Below are positions 41,430 to 50,495 of a DNA stretch of 64,000 nucleotides, piece by piece. The stretch covers positions 496,001 to 560,000 of the forward strand of contig NZ_SGXL01000001.1 of NCBI RefSeq assembly GCF_004216955.1, read 5' to 3'. Positions within the stretch are counted from its first letter, which is position 1, and each line of letters starts with the position of its first letter. A program made the position numbers and the translations under genes. Source of the DNA: Fictibacillus sp. BK138 (lineage in GTDB: Bacteria; Bacillota; Bacilli; Bacillales; Fictibacillaceae). Under the pieces are notes generated by a model that worked only from the letters and a program-made list of their open reading frames with translations, was not told where the DNA came from and made no database searches.

Positions 41430-43701
41430 AAAAATCATGCTTGCACTTGTATTATTGCTTGTACCCATCACGGTTCTAGCGGCACAAGATGATAAGAAAA
41501 ATACAGATCAGCCTCCTGTTATATCCAAAACGGGCCAAAATCTGATGAAATATACGTCTTCTTCGTTCACGAAGCCTGAAAAGAAAGACGCAAAGGCTGT
41601 TCAGCAAAAGAATTCGTTCGTGGGTTTTGAGAAAGCCGCGGAAAACGAAAGTCTTGCTTTATATGTGAATGAAGAAAACTTGGCCATTAAGATTCAAAAC
41701 AAAAAGACGAATTACGTCTGGAATTCAGGACTTGATCAACCCGATCAATACCGTCTGAACAAAACGTGGGAACAGATGGCACAATCTGCAATCACTGTCG
41801 ACTACATGGACCGGCGAGGAAAGGTAAGAACAGAAAGTATTACAACGAACGATTCCCGTCCAAGAGTGAAGATGACGGACAATGGATTTACAGCTTCTCT
41901 TTATTTGAACCAGTCCAAGCTTGAGTTTGAAGTGAAGGTGGAACTTGACGGTAGCGATGTTGTTGTTTCCATTCCTGAAGAAGAGATCAAAGAAAGCAAG
42001 TATACAAAGCTCATCTCAATGCGCGTCTATCCGTTCTTAGGTGCGGTGAACGAAAACGACATTAACGGGTATATGTTCATTCCGGATGGAAGCGGCGCCC
42101 TGATCCGCTATGAAAAGAGCAGCAGCAAGGCAGATGCTCCGTTTACAGGCACTATTTATGGGACAGACGAAGCGTTCAAAAAAACAGAAACGAAGAAGGA
42201 CACAAAAGTTACACCTGCTGAACAGATTAAGATGCCTGTTTTTGGTGCTGTTCATGGCGTAAAGCAGAATGCCTTTTTAGCCGTCATCGAAGAGGGATAC
42301 ACTCATGGCGATATTTTAGCTTATCCATCCGGTGTTTCAACCGACTTCAACTGGATCGCTTCCGAGTACCATTTTAGAAAAGAATACTATCAGCCGACGA
42401 GTAAGAACATGAAAGGCTTAACCTTATACCAAAAATCAAAGAATCCGTTCGGTGTAAAGCTAAGATACAAGTTCCTTCAAGAAGGTGAAGCGGACTATGT
42501 CGGGATGGCGAAGGCTTACCAGAACCATCTGACAGACACGAAACAGCTGGAAAAAAAGGAAGACCAAACAGGAGTAAGACTTGAGTTTCTTGGAGGAGAA
42601 GTAAAAGAAGGACTCCTATGGGACTCTGTTCTGCCGATGACAAAGATTACGGACATTCCTAGAATGACAGACGAACTTAAGCAAGAAGTTGAGAACATGT
42701 TTGTCGTTTATAAAGGGTGGTCAAAGGGCGGAATGACAGGAACCCTGCCAAACAAGTTTCCGTTTGAAAACAACCTCGGTGATGAAGACGAAGTAAAAGA
42801 TACGATCAAAGCTCTTCAAAAAGATAACATTTTGACTTATTTTTACACCGATTATACAAAAGCCTATGATGGTGCTTCAGGCTATTCGGGCAGTAAAGAT
42901 GTAGCGAAGAAGATCAGTTCCGAGACGATCTCACATAGTGAGGATAAAAAGACGGTTTTTTACTTATCGCCTGAAAAAGCTTTACTTGCCGCAAAGGATG
43001 AAAGTAAAGAATACAAAGAGCTTGGAATCTCAAATGTTGCGATTGATACGAGCGGCTACACGCTGTTTTCCGATTTCAGCACGAAAAAATCGTCAGAGCG
43101 CAGCCAGACGATCAAGACGTATAAAGAACTGTTCAGAACGTTGGAAAAGCAAGTTGAAAACGTGGCGCTGTATGAGCCGAACACGTATTTATGGAGCGAG
43201 ACAGATCGGTATTTGGATGTTCCGATGAATTCGTCCAACTACGTGTTTGAAACTGACACAGTACCGTTCATGCAGATCGTTCTTAAAGGGTACATGCCGT
43301 ATTATGCGCCTTTCTCGAATTTTAACTCAGACACAGAAGATCAGATGCTGCGCATGATTGAGTATGGAGCATATCCTTCATTCCTTTTAACAGAAGAGCC
43401 ATCTCACTTACTGGCAAAAACAGCATCCAAGCATATCTACACGTCTGAGTATTCCATATGGAAAGACAAGATCATCGCTCAGTACAAACAGGTAGAAAAG
43501 AGTCTAGGTCAGGTGGAAGGCCAGGAGATCGTAAGCCGTACGATACCTCAGACTGGAGTCGTGGAAGTAGGGTATTCAAATGGGAAAGTCATTATCGTCA
43601 ATTACACAAACAATGCGTATAAAAAAAATGGCATAGAAGTAGATGCGAAAGATTTTGCTGTAACAGAAGGAGGAGAAGCAGATGAAAAGGCTGAGGAATA
43701 A
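41422..43701 (+). CDS. exported DUF5696-like protein
   Basis: A 759-residue protein with an N-terminal signal or anchor (residues 4-20, 'MLALVLLLVPITVLAAQ'). I place it in DUF5696, seen in Firmicutes glycan loci next to YIP1-type proteins. A beta-rich half (90-330, 'GYMFIPDGSGALIRYE') is followed by a TIM-barrel-like half (390-650), e.g. 'YFYTDYTKAYDGASGYSG'. The second half could be a glycosidase-like fold, but I cannot name catalytic residues. GTG start behind AAAGGAGG. It overlaps the next permease gene by 20 bases. Confidence 0.7.
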   Translation: MYKKIMLALVLLLVPITVLAAQDDKKNTDQPPVISKTGQNLMKYTSSSFTKPEKKDAKAVQQKNSFVGFEKAAENESLALYVNEENLAIKIQNKKTNYVWNSGLDQPDQYRLNKTWEQMAQSAITVDYMDRRGKVRTESITTNDSRPRVKMTDNGFTASLYLNQSKLEFEVKVELDGSDVVVSIPEEEIKESKYTKLISMRVYPFLGAVNENDINGYMFIPDGSGALIRYEKSSSKADAPFTGTIYGTDEAFKKTETKKDTKVTPAEQIKMPVFGAVHGVKQNAFLAVIEEGYTHGDILAYPSGVSTDFNWIASEYHFRKEYYQPTSKNMKGLTLYQKSKNPFGVKLRYKFLQEGEADYVGMAKAYQNHLTDTKQLEKKEDQTGVRLEFLGGEVKEGLLWDSVLPMTKITDIPRMTDELKQEVENMFVVYKGWSKGGMTGTLPNKFPFENNLGDEDEVKDTIKALQKDNILTYFYTDYTKAYDGASGYSGSKDVAKKISSETISHSEDKKTVFYLSPEKALLAAKDESKEYKELGISNVAIDTSGYTLFSDFSTKKSSERSQTIKTYKELFRTLEKQVENVALYEPNTYLWSETDRYLDVPMNSSNYVFETDTVPFMQIVLKGYMPYYAPFSNFNSDTEDQMLRMIEYGAYPSFLLTEEPSHLLAKTASKHIYTSEYSIWKDKIIAQYKQVEKSLGQVEGQEIVSRTIPQTGVVEVGYSNGKVIIVNYTNNAYKKNGIEVDAKDFAVTEGGEADEKAEE

Positions 43702-44542
43702 CAGAAACATCACAGGGCTGCTCTTTGTTTCACCTTGGATTATCGGCTTTCTCATCTTTACGGCTTTTCCTCTTTTATACTCGCTGTTTTTGAGCTTTCA
43801 GCAAGTCAAGATCACGACTGATGGTATTAAAACGAAATTTGTGAAATTTGGAAACTATGAATATGCCTTTACAGTAGATGGTACGTTTTTGGATAAGGTG
43901 CAGACTTACCTGCAAGAAATGGTGATCTCTGTCCCGATCATTATTGTTTTTTCCTTGATTATCGCGCTTCTCTTAAACCAAAAGGTAAAATTTCGCGGTG
44001 TGTTCAGGACGATTTTCTTTCTGCCCGTTATCATCGCGAGCGGACCGGTAATCAAAGAACTGATCGATCAAGGGATCACGACGATTCCCTCCATTGAGCA
44101 GTACGCGATCTACCAGTCGTTAAATGATAACCCGGAAGGTTTTTTTAACGGAATTTTGCTGTATTTGATCAAAAACTTAATCGTCATTCTTTGGTACTCC
44201 GGTGTTCAGATTTTGATCTTTCTTGCCGCTCTTCAGAAGATGGACAAGCAGATCTTTGAGGCGGCGAAGATCGATGGGGCAAGCAACTGGGAGTTCTTTT
44301 GGAAGATTACACTGCCTAGCCTTGTGCCGATGATCGTCGTGAATTTGATCTATACGATCGTCACGTATTCTGTTTTTTCTTTGAATCCGATCATCGAACA
44401 TATACAGAAGAACATGTTTAAAGTAGACACAGGCTATGGTTATGCATCAGCACTGTCCTGGATCTACTTTCTTATCATCGCGGCAGCTCTGGCCATTTCG
44501 GTTGGTGCGATGACGTTAAAAAGAAAGAAAAATTACACCTAA
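43682..44542 (+). CDS. sugar ABC transporter permease (MalF-type), pair 2
   Basis: A 286-residue permease with six helices and EAA motif 'QIFEAAKIDGASNWEFFWKI' near residue 190. Its ATG follows GAAGGAGG within the end of the DUF5696-like gene. Confidence 0.9.
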   Translation: MKRLRNNRNITGLLFVSPWIIGFLIFTAFPLLYSLFLSFQQVKITTDGIKTKFVKFGNYEYAFTVDGTFLDKVQTYLQEMVISVPIIIVFSLIIALLLNQKVKFRGVFRTIFFLPVIIASGPVIKELIDQGITTIPSIEQYAIYQSLNDNPEGFFNGILLYLIKNLIVILWYSGVQILIFLAALQKMDKQIFEAAKIDGASNWEFFWKITLPSLVPMIVVNLIYTIVTYSVFSLNPIIEHIQKNMFKVDTGYGYASALSWIYFLIIAAALAISVGAMTLKRKKNYT

Positions 44543-44557
44543 GAGGATGTGATCAGG

Positions 44558-45508
44558 GTGCAAACAAAAACACAGCATTTAAACAAATATTATTTTAAAA
44601 CGAAACGAATGTTTTTGGGCATGCAAGGGACGGACGGTCTTCTTTTCAAACTCTTGATCTACGGACTCTTAATCGGAATCGGATTCGTGTATTTATATCC
44701 GCTTCTCTATATGGGTGTATACAGTTTTAAGAGTTTAGATGATTTGTTAAATCCGCTCGTGAACTGGATTCCCACTCAGTTTTATACAGGAAATTATGAA
44801 CAAGCGAATAAAGTGATGGATTTTTTCTCTACTTTAATGGAAACGCTTTACGTTACGGTGTTACCTGCATTAGCTCAAACAGCGGTTGCAGCGGTTGTTG
44901 GCTACGGGCTAGCACGCTTTGATTTCAAAGGGAAAAAAATCATCTTTGTACTCGTTCTTGCGACATTTATTATTCCACCCCAAGTAACGCTCATCCCAAG
45001 ATACATCTTCTTTAATGAGCTGAACATCTTAGGAAGTCTATCCGCGTTCTTGCTGCCGGCAACCTTTGGGCAAGGCTTGAACAGTGCGATTTTTATCCTG
45101 ATTTTTTATCAGTTTTTTAGAGCAGTTCCAAAAGCTTTGGAAGAAGCGGCGCAACTGGATGGAGCAGGGCATTTCCGAATCTTCTTTACGATCGCGCTTC
45201 CGATGGCGCTGCCGGCGATCATCATCTCGTTTTTGTTCTCGTTCGTGTGGTATTGGAACGAAACGTATTTGGCGGCGATCTATTTCGGGGACGCGTTGAC
45301 GACCCTGCCGCTTCAGCTACAAAAATTCGTGGCGACGTACCAGAAGATGTTCCCGGCCGAGATGGGTGTGAGCGGGGGCAACCAGCTCAATGAGGGAATT
45401 AAGATGGCTGGGACTGTGCTTTCCATTCTTCCTCTTTTGATCGTATATTTCATCACGCAACGATGGTTTGTTGAGGGTGTGGATCGTTCCGGGATTACTG
45501 GGGAGTAA
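44558..45508 (+). CDS. sugar ABC transporter permease (MalG-type), pair 2
   Basis: A 316-residue permease with EAA motif 'KALEEAAQLDGAGHFRIFFTI' (in two parts near residue 193) and a longer N-terminus than pair 1. The GTG at 44558 is preferred because AAGAGGATG is at usual spacing; a GTG at 44549 is too close. It ends the operon. The 446 bp to the next gene hold a repeat array (45686-45833); I see no clear hairpin terminator. Confidence 0.9.
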   Translation: MQTKTQHLNKYYFKTKRMFLGMQGTDGLLFKLLIYGLLIGIGFVYLYPLLYMGVYSFKSLDDLLNPLVNWIPTQFYTGNYEQANKVMDFFSTLMETLYVTVLPALAQTAVAAVVGYGLARFDFKGKKIIFVLVLATFIIPPQVTLIPRYIFFNELNILGSLSAFLLPATFGQGLNSAIFILIFYQFFRAVPKALEEAAQLDGAGHFRIFFTIALPMALPAIIISFLFSFVWYWNETYLAAIYFGDALTTLPLQLQKFVATYQKMFPAEMGVSGGNQLNEGIKMAGTVLSILPLLIVYFITQRWFVEGVDRSGITGE

Positions 45509-45685
45509 GGATAAGTACTGGTTCAATTTACCCATACAGATACTTTGCAAAAAACGTTTGAAAGTAGAAATTTTTTGTATAAATTAAGCAAATAGAGTAG
45601 TAGGGAGCTTAATCCGCTTTGGGTTCCTCGCTTTCCATGGAGTTCCGTGATTTCTGATCTGTTTTCCTATGTAAGAATAGGCAGA

Positions 45686-45833
45686 TTGCGTGAAACGAGG
45701 AGCATTTCGCGTGAAACTAGGGGTGATTTGCGTGGAACTAAGACAATTTGGCGTGAAACTAGGGGTAGTGTGCGTGAAACTCGGCGTTTTTTGCGCGAAC
45801 GTGTAACAGAATATAAGAGACGTACCGTGAAAC
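45686..45833 (+). repeat. 21-bp-period array, TGCGTGAAAC core with cap
   Basis: Cores at 45689, 45710, 45731, 45752, 45773 and 45794, all exactly 21 bp apart and nearly all GCGTGAAACT. The cap follows as GCGAACGTGTAACAGAATAT...GACGTACCGTGAAA; two bases of the right arm are missing, so the inverted repeat is damaged. The flanks (45509-45685, 45834-45954) show no gene. Confidence 0.88.
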
Positions 45834-45954
45834 AACGAGCCGCTTTCGATCACTAGACTTTCTCGCTCGTCCCATAGGATTCTCTCACCACATTTTTCAA
45901 TAATGAAGATAAATTTTATTAAAACTCACTCAATAGATAGAGAGGGGAATAAAG

Positions 45955-47175
45955 ATGGATACGCAAAAACTTTTGGATTTAGAAGCGAAAGGCTGTTTTG
46001 ATTTTTTCTGGAAAGAAGCAAACGCTGATAAAAATAGTCCTGGTTATGGATTGATTTTGGATCAGTCAGCGAATAAGAAAGTGGCAAGCATCGCATCCAA
46101 CGGATTTGGATTGACGGCGATCATTATCGGAATCGAGCGCGGCTGGATTACACGTGAGGAAGGCTATGAACGCACAAAAGGAACACTTGAAACATACTTG
46201 AACAACGTGGAGCATGCGAGCGGATTCTTTTATCACTTTTTAAACATGCAGACAGGTAAGAAGAACGAGGAATGGTATGATTGTGCGTCGATCATCGATA
46301 CAGCGATCTTCTTATGCGGAGCTGTTACATCTGCTGAATATTTTGGCGGAGAAATCAAAGAGCTTTTTGAAAAAATCTATGCGCGGGTGGATTGGAACGT
46401 TTATTACGATGAGGCAGTGAACCAGTTTTATATGGGCTACACTCCCGAAAGAGGAGGCTTCCACCACTGGGACATGTACGCGGAGCAGATGATGATGTAC
46501 GTACTTGGTGTGGCATCACCTACACATCCGGTTCCTGCGAAGATCTATGAAGGCTTTAAGCGCAGTAAAGGCAAGTACAAAGAGTACGAATACATTCACG
46601 CGCCAGGAAACGCGCTTTTCGTTCATCAATATTCACATGCGTTCGTGGATTTTAGAGGAATTGTAGATGGTGATGGAATAGACTGGTTCGAGAATTCGGT
46701 AAAAGCGACTCTAGCGAACCGTGCCTTCTGCAAAGAAAAGTCGAGTGAATTTAAGACGTATCATGAAAATTCTTGGGGCTTAACCGCTTGTGCGAGCCCG
46801 ACCGGTTATCGTGTGCCGGGTGCTCCTCCTTATTATGAAGGGTGTGAACCAGAGCTTGAGGGTACGATCGCCCCGACTGGAGCAGCGGGCTCTATCGCGT
46901 TCACGCCTGATGAATCGATTGCCGCGATGAATTATTTTTATGAAGAACATCCTCAGCTTTGGGGAGAGTATGGATTCTGGGATTCTTACAACCTTGATGT
47001 TAGTCCGCCTTGGTACTCGGATCACGTCATCGGAATCGACAAAGGTATTACACTACTCATGATTGAAAACTATCAAACTGGTTTAGTGTGGGATCTTTTT
47101 ATGAAAAACAAATATGTGAAAAGCGGTGCTGACCTTCTAGGCTGGAAAAAGAAAGAAGAGAGCACAGTAAAATGA
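45955..47175 (+). CDS. PF10091 glycoamylase-like / GH144-type glucanase
   Basis: A 406-residue protein with the (alpha/alpha)6-barrel PF10091 domain over nearly its whole length: 'LEAKGCFDFFWKEANAD' at residue 8, 'YGLILDQSANKKVASIASNG' near 30, 'GGFHHWDMYAEQMMMYVLG' near 165, 'ENSWGLTACASPTGYRVPG' near 271. Family knowledge: PF10091 includes endo-beta-1,2-glucanases (GH144) and the corresponding domain of cyclic beta-1,2-glucan synthase. No signal peptide, so it would act on imported chains. ATG behind GAGGGG. It overlaps the second GH35-like gene by 4 bases (ATGA). Confidence 0.8.
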   Translation: MDTQKLLDLEAKGCFDFFWKEANADKNSPGYGLILDQSANKKVASIASNGFGLTAIIIGIERGWITREEGYERTKGTLETYLNNVEHASGFFYHFLNMQTGKKNEEWYDCASIIDTAIFLCGAVTSAEYFGGEIKELFEKIYARVDWNVYYDEAVNQFYMGYTPERGGFHHWDMYAEQMMMYVLGVASPTHPVPAKIYEGFKRSKGKYKEYEYIHAPGNALFVHQYSHAFVDFRGIVDGDGIDWFENSVKATLANRAFCKEKSSEFKTYHENSWGLTACASPTGYRVPGAPPYYEGCEPELEGTIAPTGAAGSIAFTPDESIAAMNYFYEEHPQLWGEYGFWDSYNLDVSPPWYSDHVIGIDKGITLLMIENYQTGLVWDLFMKNKYVKSGADLLGWKKKEESTVK

Positions 47176-49583
47176 TTGAGATCAAGAACAAACAGATCAT
47201 CATTGACGGAAAGCCGGTATTGATCACGTGCGGTGAAATCCACTATTACCGTGTGGATAAAAGTGAATGGCAAGACCGGTTGGACAAGCTAAAAGAAACA
47301 GGATGCAACTCCGTGGCGACTTATGTGCCTTGGCTTTGGCATGAGCCTGTTGAAGGACAGTTTGATTTTACCGGGAAAACGCGTCCTGAGACTGACCTTG
47401 CCGGCTTTATCGACCTTTGTACCGAGAACGGCTTTTATTTCTTTGTTCGTCCAGGTCCTTTTATCATGGCTGAGATGAAGAACGAAGGCCTCCCTTATTG
47501 GGTATACGAAAAACATCCTGAGATTATCCCGATAGGCTGGGACGGAAGTGAAGCAACAACGCCGACGGTTGATTATCTAGCTCCAGGCTTTTTAAAGGAA
47601 GTTCGCAAGTATTATGAAAAAGTAATGGAAGTGATTACTCCAAGGTTATATCCGAACGGTGGCAAGATTATCGCGTTCCAGCTCGATAACGAAGTAGGGA
47701 TGCTATCGTGGGTGAGCAATACGCCTGATCTGACAGATAACTTGTTGAATGGTTTTTCCCGCTGGGTAGGCGAGCGTTATGGTGAGGATGTTAAGTCTCG
47801 CTATCCGTTCTCTTTAAAAGAGAGTGCTGAACGGAATGATGCGATTCGTTCGCCGAAGGAAGAATACTCGGCACAGCTTTTAAAAGATCTCGGGTATTAC
47901 ATGCGGTACCGTTTTGCCAAATACATTGCGATACTCCGGGAATATGCGGAAGAATTTGGTGTAAAGGAAATCCCGTTTGTTGTGAATATCCATGGGACAG
48001 GTGGCGGTCGCGGGCTGACGTATCCAATCGGTATCAGTCAGCTCTATGAATCTTATACACAGGCACCAGGTTATATCTCGGGTTCTGATATCTATTTTGG
48101 TGATCTGGATATGAAGACGTTCCAGGACCTTTATATTATTAATGGCTTTATGGATGCTGTTCATAATGACGATCAGCCGTTAACGTCTGTCGAATTTAAC
48201 TGTGGCGACGGAAACTTTGGAGAGACGCTAGGTGAGCGTTACGATCCATCGGCTGCCGATTTCAAATTGCGCATGTGTCTTGCTCAAGGAAACCGGTTGA
48301 TCAACTATTATCTGTTTTCCGGCGGGAAAAATGCTCGGCTGGATTCTTTGGTGGATGACGGAAACGATAGGATCGCATCAACCGGTGAACGTCACGGATT
48401 TGCAGCGCCAATCGGTCCAGAAGGAGACTATAACTATACGTTTCCGCGCATGTCACGTGTGAATCAGAGTGTGATGGCGGTAGGTGATAAGCTGGCTGCC
48501 ATGGACGAAGACCGTGACGATGTGTCGTTTGCTTTTATCCCGGATTATTATATGACAGAATACCGATATCCGGGCAGTGAAGTAATGCGTGAGATCCTCT
48601 CCAACATTGAGGCGAACCGCGGATCTGGTGCATGGGAGATCATGGGTCGTGCGATGCTTTTGAACGGATACCGGTTTACAGCGATTGATATCCAGAACAA
48701 GCCGCTTTTGAAAGAGAAGACGCCAGTACTGGCACTTCCATCTGCTCGTTATATGGACAGAGGAATTCAAGAAAAATTAGTAAACTATCTCCAAGATGGC
48801 GGTAAAATTCTTCTATATGGCGAGGTTCCTCTTTTTGATATGGAAGGAAAGGACTGTATAATTCTTGCTGATGCTCTTAATGTAAAATACAAGAGTTATA
48901 GCCGGGACAGTCACCGTCACTATCTATCCATCTATGGAGATGGATGGGCTGAAGGGCAGCCTGAAATTCGCTCTTACTTTGCGCAAGGATTTGAGGTTGG
49001 AGAAAGTGTAACCCCGATTTTGCGCGTGTATGGATCAGATGACATATGTGGCTTTGAGTCTGAGGTTGGCAGTGGACGCGCTATCGTTGTAGCTGGAGCA
49101 TATCGCTGTGATCTGCCTTTCTTTAAGAAAGCACTCGAGAGATTAGGTGCAACCGCTCAGCTAACGCATGACTTCAAGCATCATGGTATCTTTATGACAT
49201 CCACATCTAATCGTGAAGGCGAGCGTTTTATTCATCTTTTGAACCTGGATGGTTTTGATAAAGAATTTACGGTTACTGATGGTGAAGATGTGCTGTTTGA
49301 AGGAAGGAAGATCCTTCTTCAAAGCAAAGACGGTGTCATGCTTCCTATGAATCTATCGTTGGGAAATGTGAAAATAGCTTATTCAACGGCTGAAATTGAA
49401 GCAGTGTATGAAGGAAGTATTGATTTTCGCTTAACTCAAGCAAAGGATGTTATCGCGTTTGAAAATGGTGCGGAAATTTTGCCGAGTGAAGATTATGAAG
49501 TGGAAGAATCCCAAGAATTAACGCTTGTTAAAAGCAAGAAACATGCGAAAGTGGATGATCAGCTCCGTGTTTTACTAGGTTAA
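47172..49583 (+). CDS. GH35-like glycoside hydrolase, paralogue of the 30852 enzyme
   Basis: An 803-residue GH35-type enzyme colinear with the 794-residue paralogue: 'CGEIHYYRVDKSEWQDRLDK' near residue 18, 'VATYVPWLWHEPVEG' near 50, 'FVRPGPFIMAEM' near 90. Acid/base E174 in 'FQLDNEVGM' is at the same residue number; nucleophile E341 in 'LTSVEFNCGDGN'. No signal peptide. Translationally coupled to the PF10091 gene, which makes a joint substrate likely. Confidence 0.82.
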   Translation: MIEIKNKQIIIDGKPVLITCGEIHYYRVDKSEWQDRLDKLKETGCNSVATYVPWLWHEPVEGQFDFTGKTRPETDLAGFIDLCTENGFYFFVRPGPFIMAEMKNEGLPYWVYEKHPEIIPIGWDGSEATTPTVDYLAPGFLKEVRKYYEKVMEVITPRLYPNGGKIIAFQLDNEVGMLSWVSNTPDLTDNLLNGFSRWVGERYGEDVKSRYPFSLKESAERNDAIRSPKEEYSAQLLKDLGYYMRYRFAKYIAILREYAEEFGVKEIPFVVNIHGTGGGRGLTYPIGISQLYESYTQAPGYISGSDIYFGDLDMKTFQDLYIINGFMDAVHNDDQPLTSVEFNCGDGNFGETLGERYDPSAADFKLRMCLAQGNRLINYYLFSGGKNARLDSLVDDGNDRIASTGERHGFAAPIGPEGDYNYTFPRMSRVNQSVMAVGDKLAAMDEDRDDVSFAFIPDYYMTEYRYPGSEVMREILSNIEANRGSGAWEIMGRAMLLNGYRFTAIDIQNKPLLKEKTPVLALPSARYMDRGIQEKLVNYLQDGGKILLYGEVPLFDMEGKDCIILADALNVKYKSYSRDSHRHYLSIYGDGWAEGQPEIRSYFAQGFEVGESVTPILRVYGSDDICGFESEVGSGRAIVVAGAYRCDLPFFKKALERLGATAQLTHDFKHHGIFMTSTSNREGERFIHLLNLDGFDKEFTVTDGEDVLFEGRKILLQSKDGVMLPMNLSLGNVKIAYSTAEIEAVYEGSIDFRLTQAKDVIAFENGAEILPSEDYEVEESQELTLVKSKKHAKVDDQLRVLLG

Positions 49584-49601
49584 AAGAATAGTATTTTTTA
49601 G

Positions 49602-49635
49602 AGCATATCCATTATTGAGTGGATATGCTTTTTTA
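49602..49635 (+). terminator. terminator after second GH35-like gene
   Basis: Perfect 10-bp stem AGCATATCCA/TGGATATGCT, eight-base loop, then T6. Confidence 0.9.
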
Positions 49636-49722
49636 CTTTTATCAAAAAGAGGAGAAATACATTAGGAGGGGAATAAAGGAGTAGAAAATAATTTATGGAT
49701 GTACATAACTGGGGTGCAGGGA

Positions 49723-50148
49723 ATGTTAAGAAAATATATAGTGCTCGTCTCTTTGCTCGTGTTTTCTGGATGTGGAATTGTGACAGAAGATCCTAAAGCT
49801 CAAGGGGCTATACAACTAGAAAAGATGGAAAATGCAACAACTAAAAAGATACTAAAAGAAGGACAAAAGTTGTTAAAAGAATATAAAGATTTTATCCTCG
49901 AACCTGCTTCAGGCAAGGTATGCAAATTTGAGAGGGAAGATAACCGTATTGATAAAAATGAGTTAGATAGAAAAATACAAAGGAAATTCAAAGGTAAATT
50001 ATATAAAAACATTGATTTGTATGCTTCTAAGTTACCCATTGATACACAAGTTTTTCATGTAAATGAGGATGGTACTGATTTTCTTTACGCCGAAGTTTCT
50101 AATGGGAAGGATCGAATCTATTCTTGTGAGTACTTTTATGGAAAGTAA
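49723..50148 (+). CDS. small lipoprotein, unknown function
   Basis: A 141-residue protein with signal peptide and lipobox 'FSGC' (Cys 17). The remainder is charged, with two Cys ('KVCKFERED', 'IYSCEYFYG') that might pair. ATG 49723 has CAGGGA just ahead; the frame extends eight codons upstream without a ribosome site. No family recognised. It stands alone after the glycan operon. Confidence 0.65.
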   Translation: MLRKYIVLVSLLVFSGCGIVTEDPKAQGAIQLEKMENATTKKILKEGQKLLKEYKDFILEPASGKVCKFEREDNRIDKNELDRKIQRKFKGKLYKNIDLYASKLPIDTQVFHVNEDGTDFLYAEVSNGKDRIYSCEYFYGK

Positions 50149-50198
50149 ATTTAAATGGTGCTAGTAATGACTGTCTGTGTTGGACTATAAAAGCGAAA

Positions 50199-50231
50199 AA
50201 CACGCAAAAAATGTATGACCTTTTGCGTGTT
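50199..50231 (-). terminator. hairpin AACACGCAAAA/TTTTGCGTGTT
   Basis: A perfect 11-bp stem with an 11-base loop. On the minus strand a T-rich run follows (TTTTTCGCTTTT), on the plus strand it does not, so it may be a back-up terminator for the GH3 transcript. Confidence 0.45.
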
Positions 50232-50253
50232 ATATGTAGATAAGTAAAAAAAT

Positions 50254-50288
50254 GCGGATCTCGGAGACAATTTTGAGGTCCGTTTTTA
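50254..50288 (+). terminator. terminator after small lipoprotein gene
   Basis: Stem GCGGATCTC/GAGGTCCGT with two wobble pairs, followed by TTTTT. Confidence 0.55.
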
Positions 50289-50303
50289 TGTGGAATTAGA
50301 ATT

Positions 50304-50450
50304 GTGCGTGAAACGAAGCTATTTGTGCGTGGAACCTGCCTCTTTGCGCGTGAAACATGTAACTTCTTGCGTGAAAATCTTTAGATTCCGCGTGAAACTA
50401 ACCCTTTTTTGCGTGAACGTGTAATAAAAAAAGAAACACGTACCGTGAAA
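50304..50450 (+). repeat. 21-bp-period array, GCGTGAAAC core with cap
   Basis: Cores at 50307, 50328, 50349, 50370, 50391 and 50412, exactly 21 bp apart. The sixth leads into the cap GTGAACGTGTAATAAAAAAA...ACACGTACCGTGAAA. It lies between the convergent lipoprotein and GH3 genes, behind the lipoprotein terminator. Confidence 0.88.
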
Positions 50451-50454
50451 ATGT

Positions 50455-50490
50455 AAAAAAGAGAGGACTGCTCCACTGAACAGTCCTCTT
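50455..50490 (-). terminator. terminator of GH3 gene
   Basis: Stem AGAGGACTG/CAGTCCTCT (50462-50489) with, on the minus strand, CTTTTTTAC behind it. Confidence 0.8.
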
Positions 50491-50495
50491 TCTCT

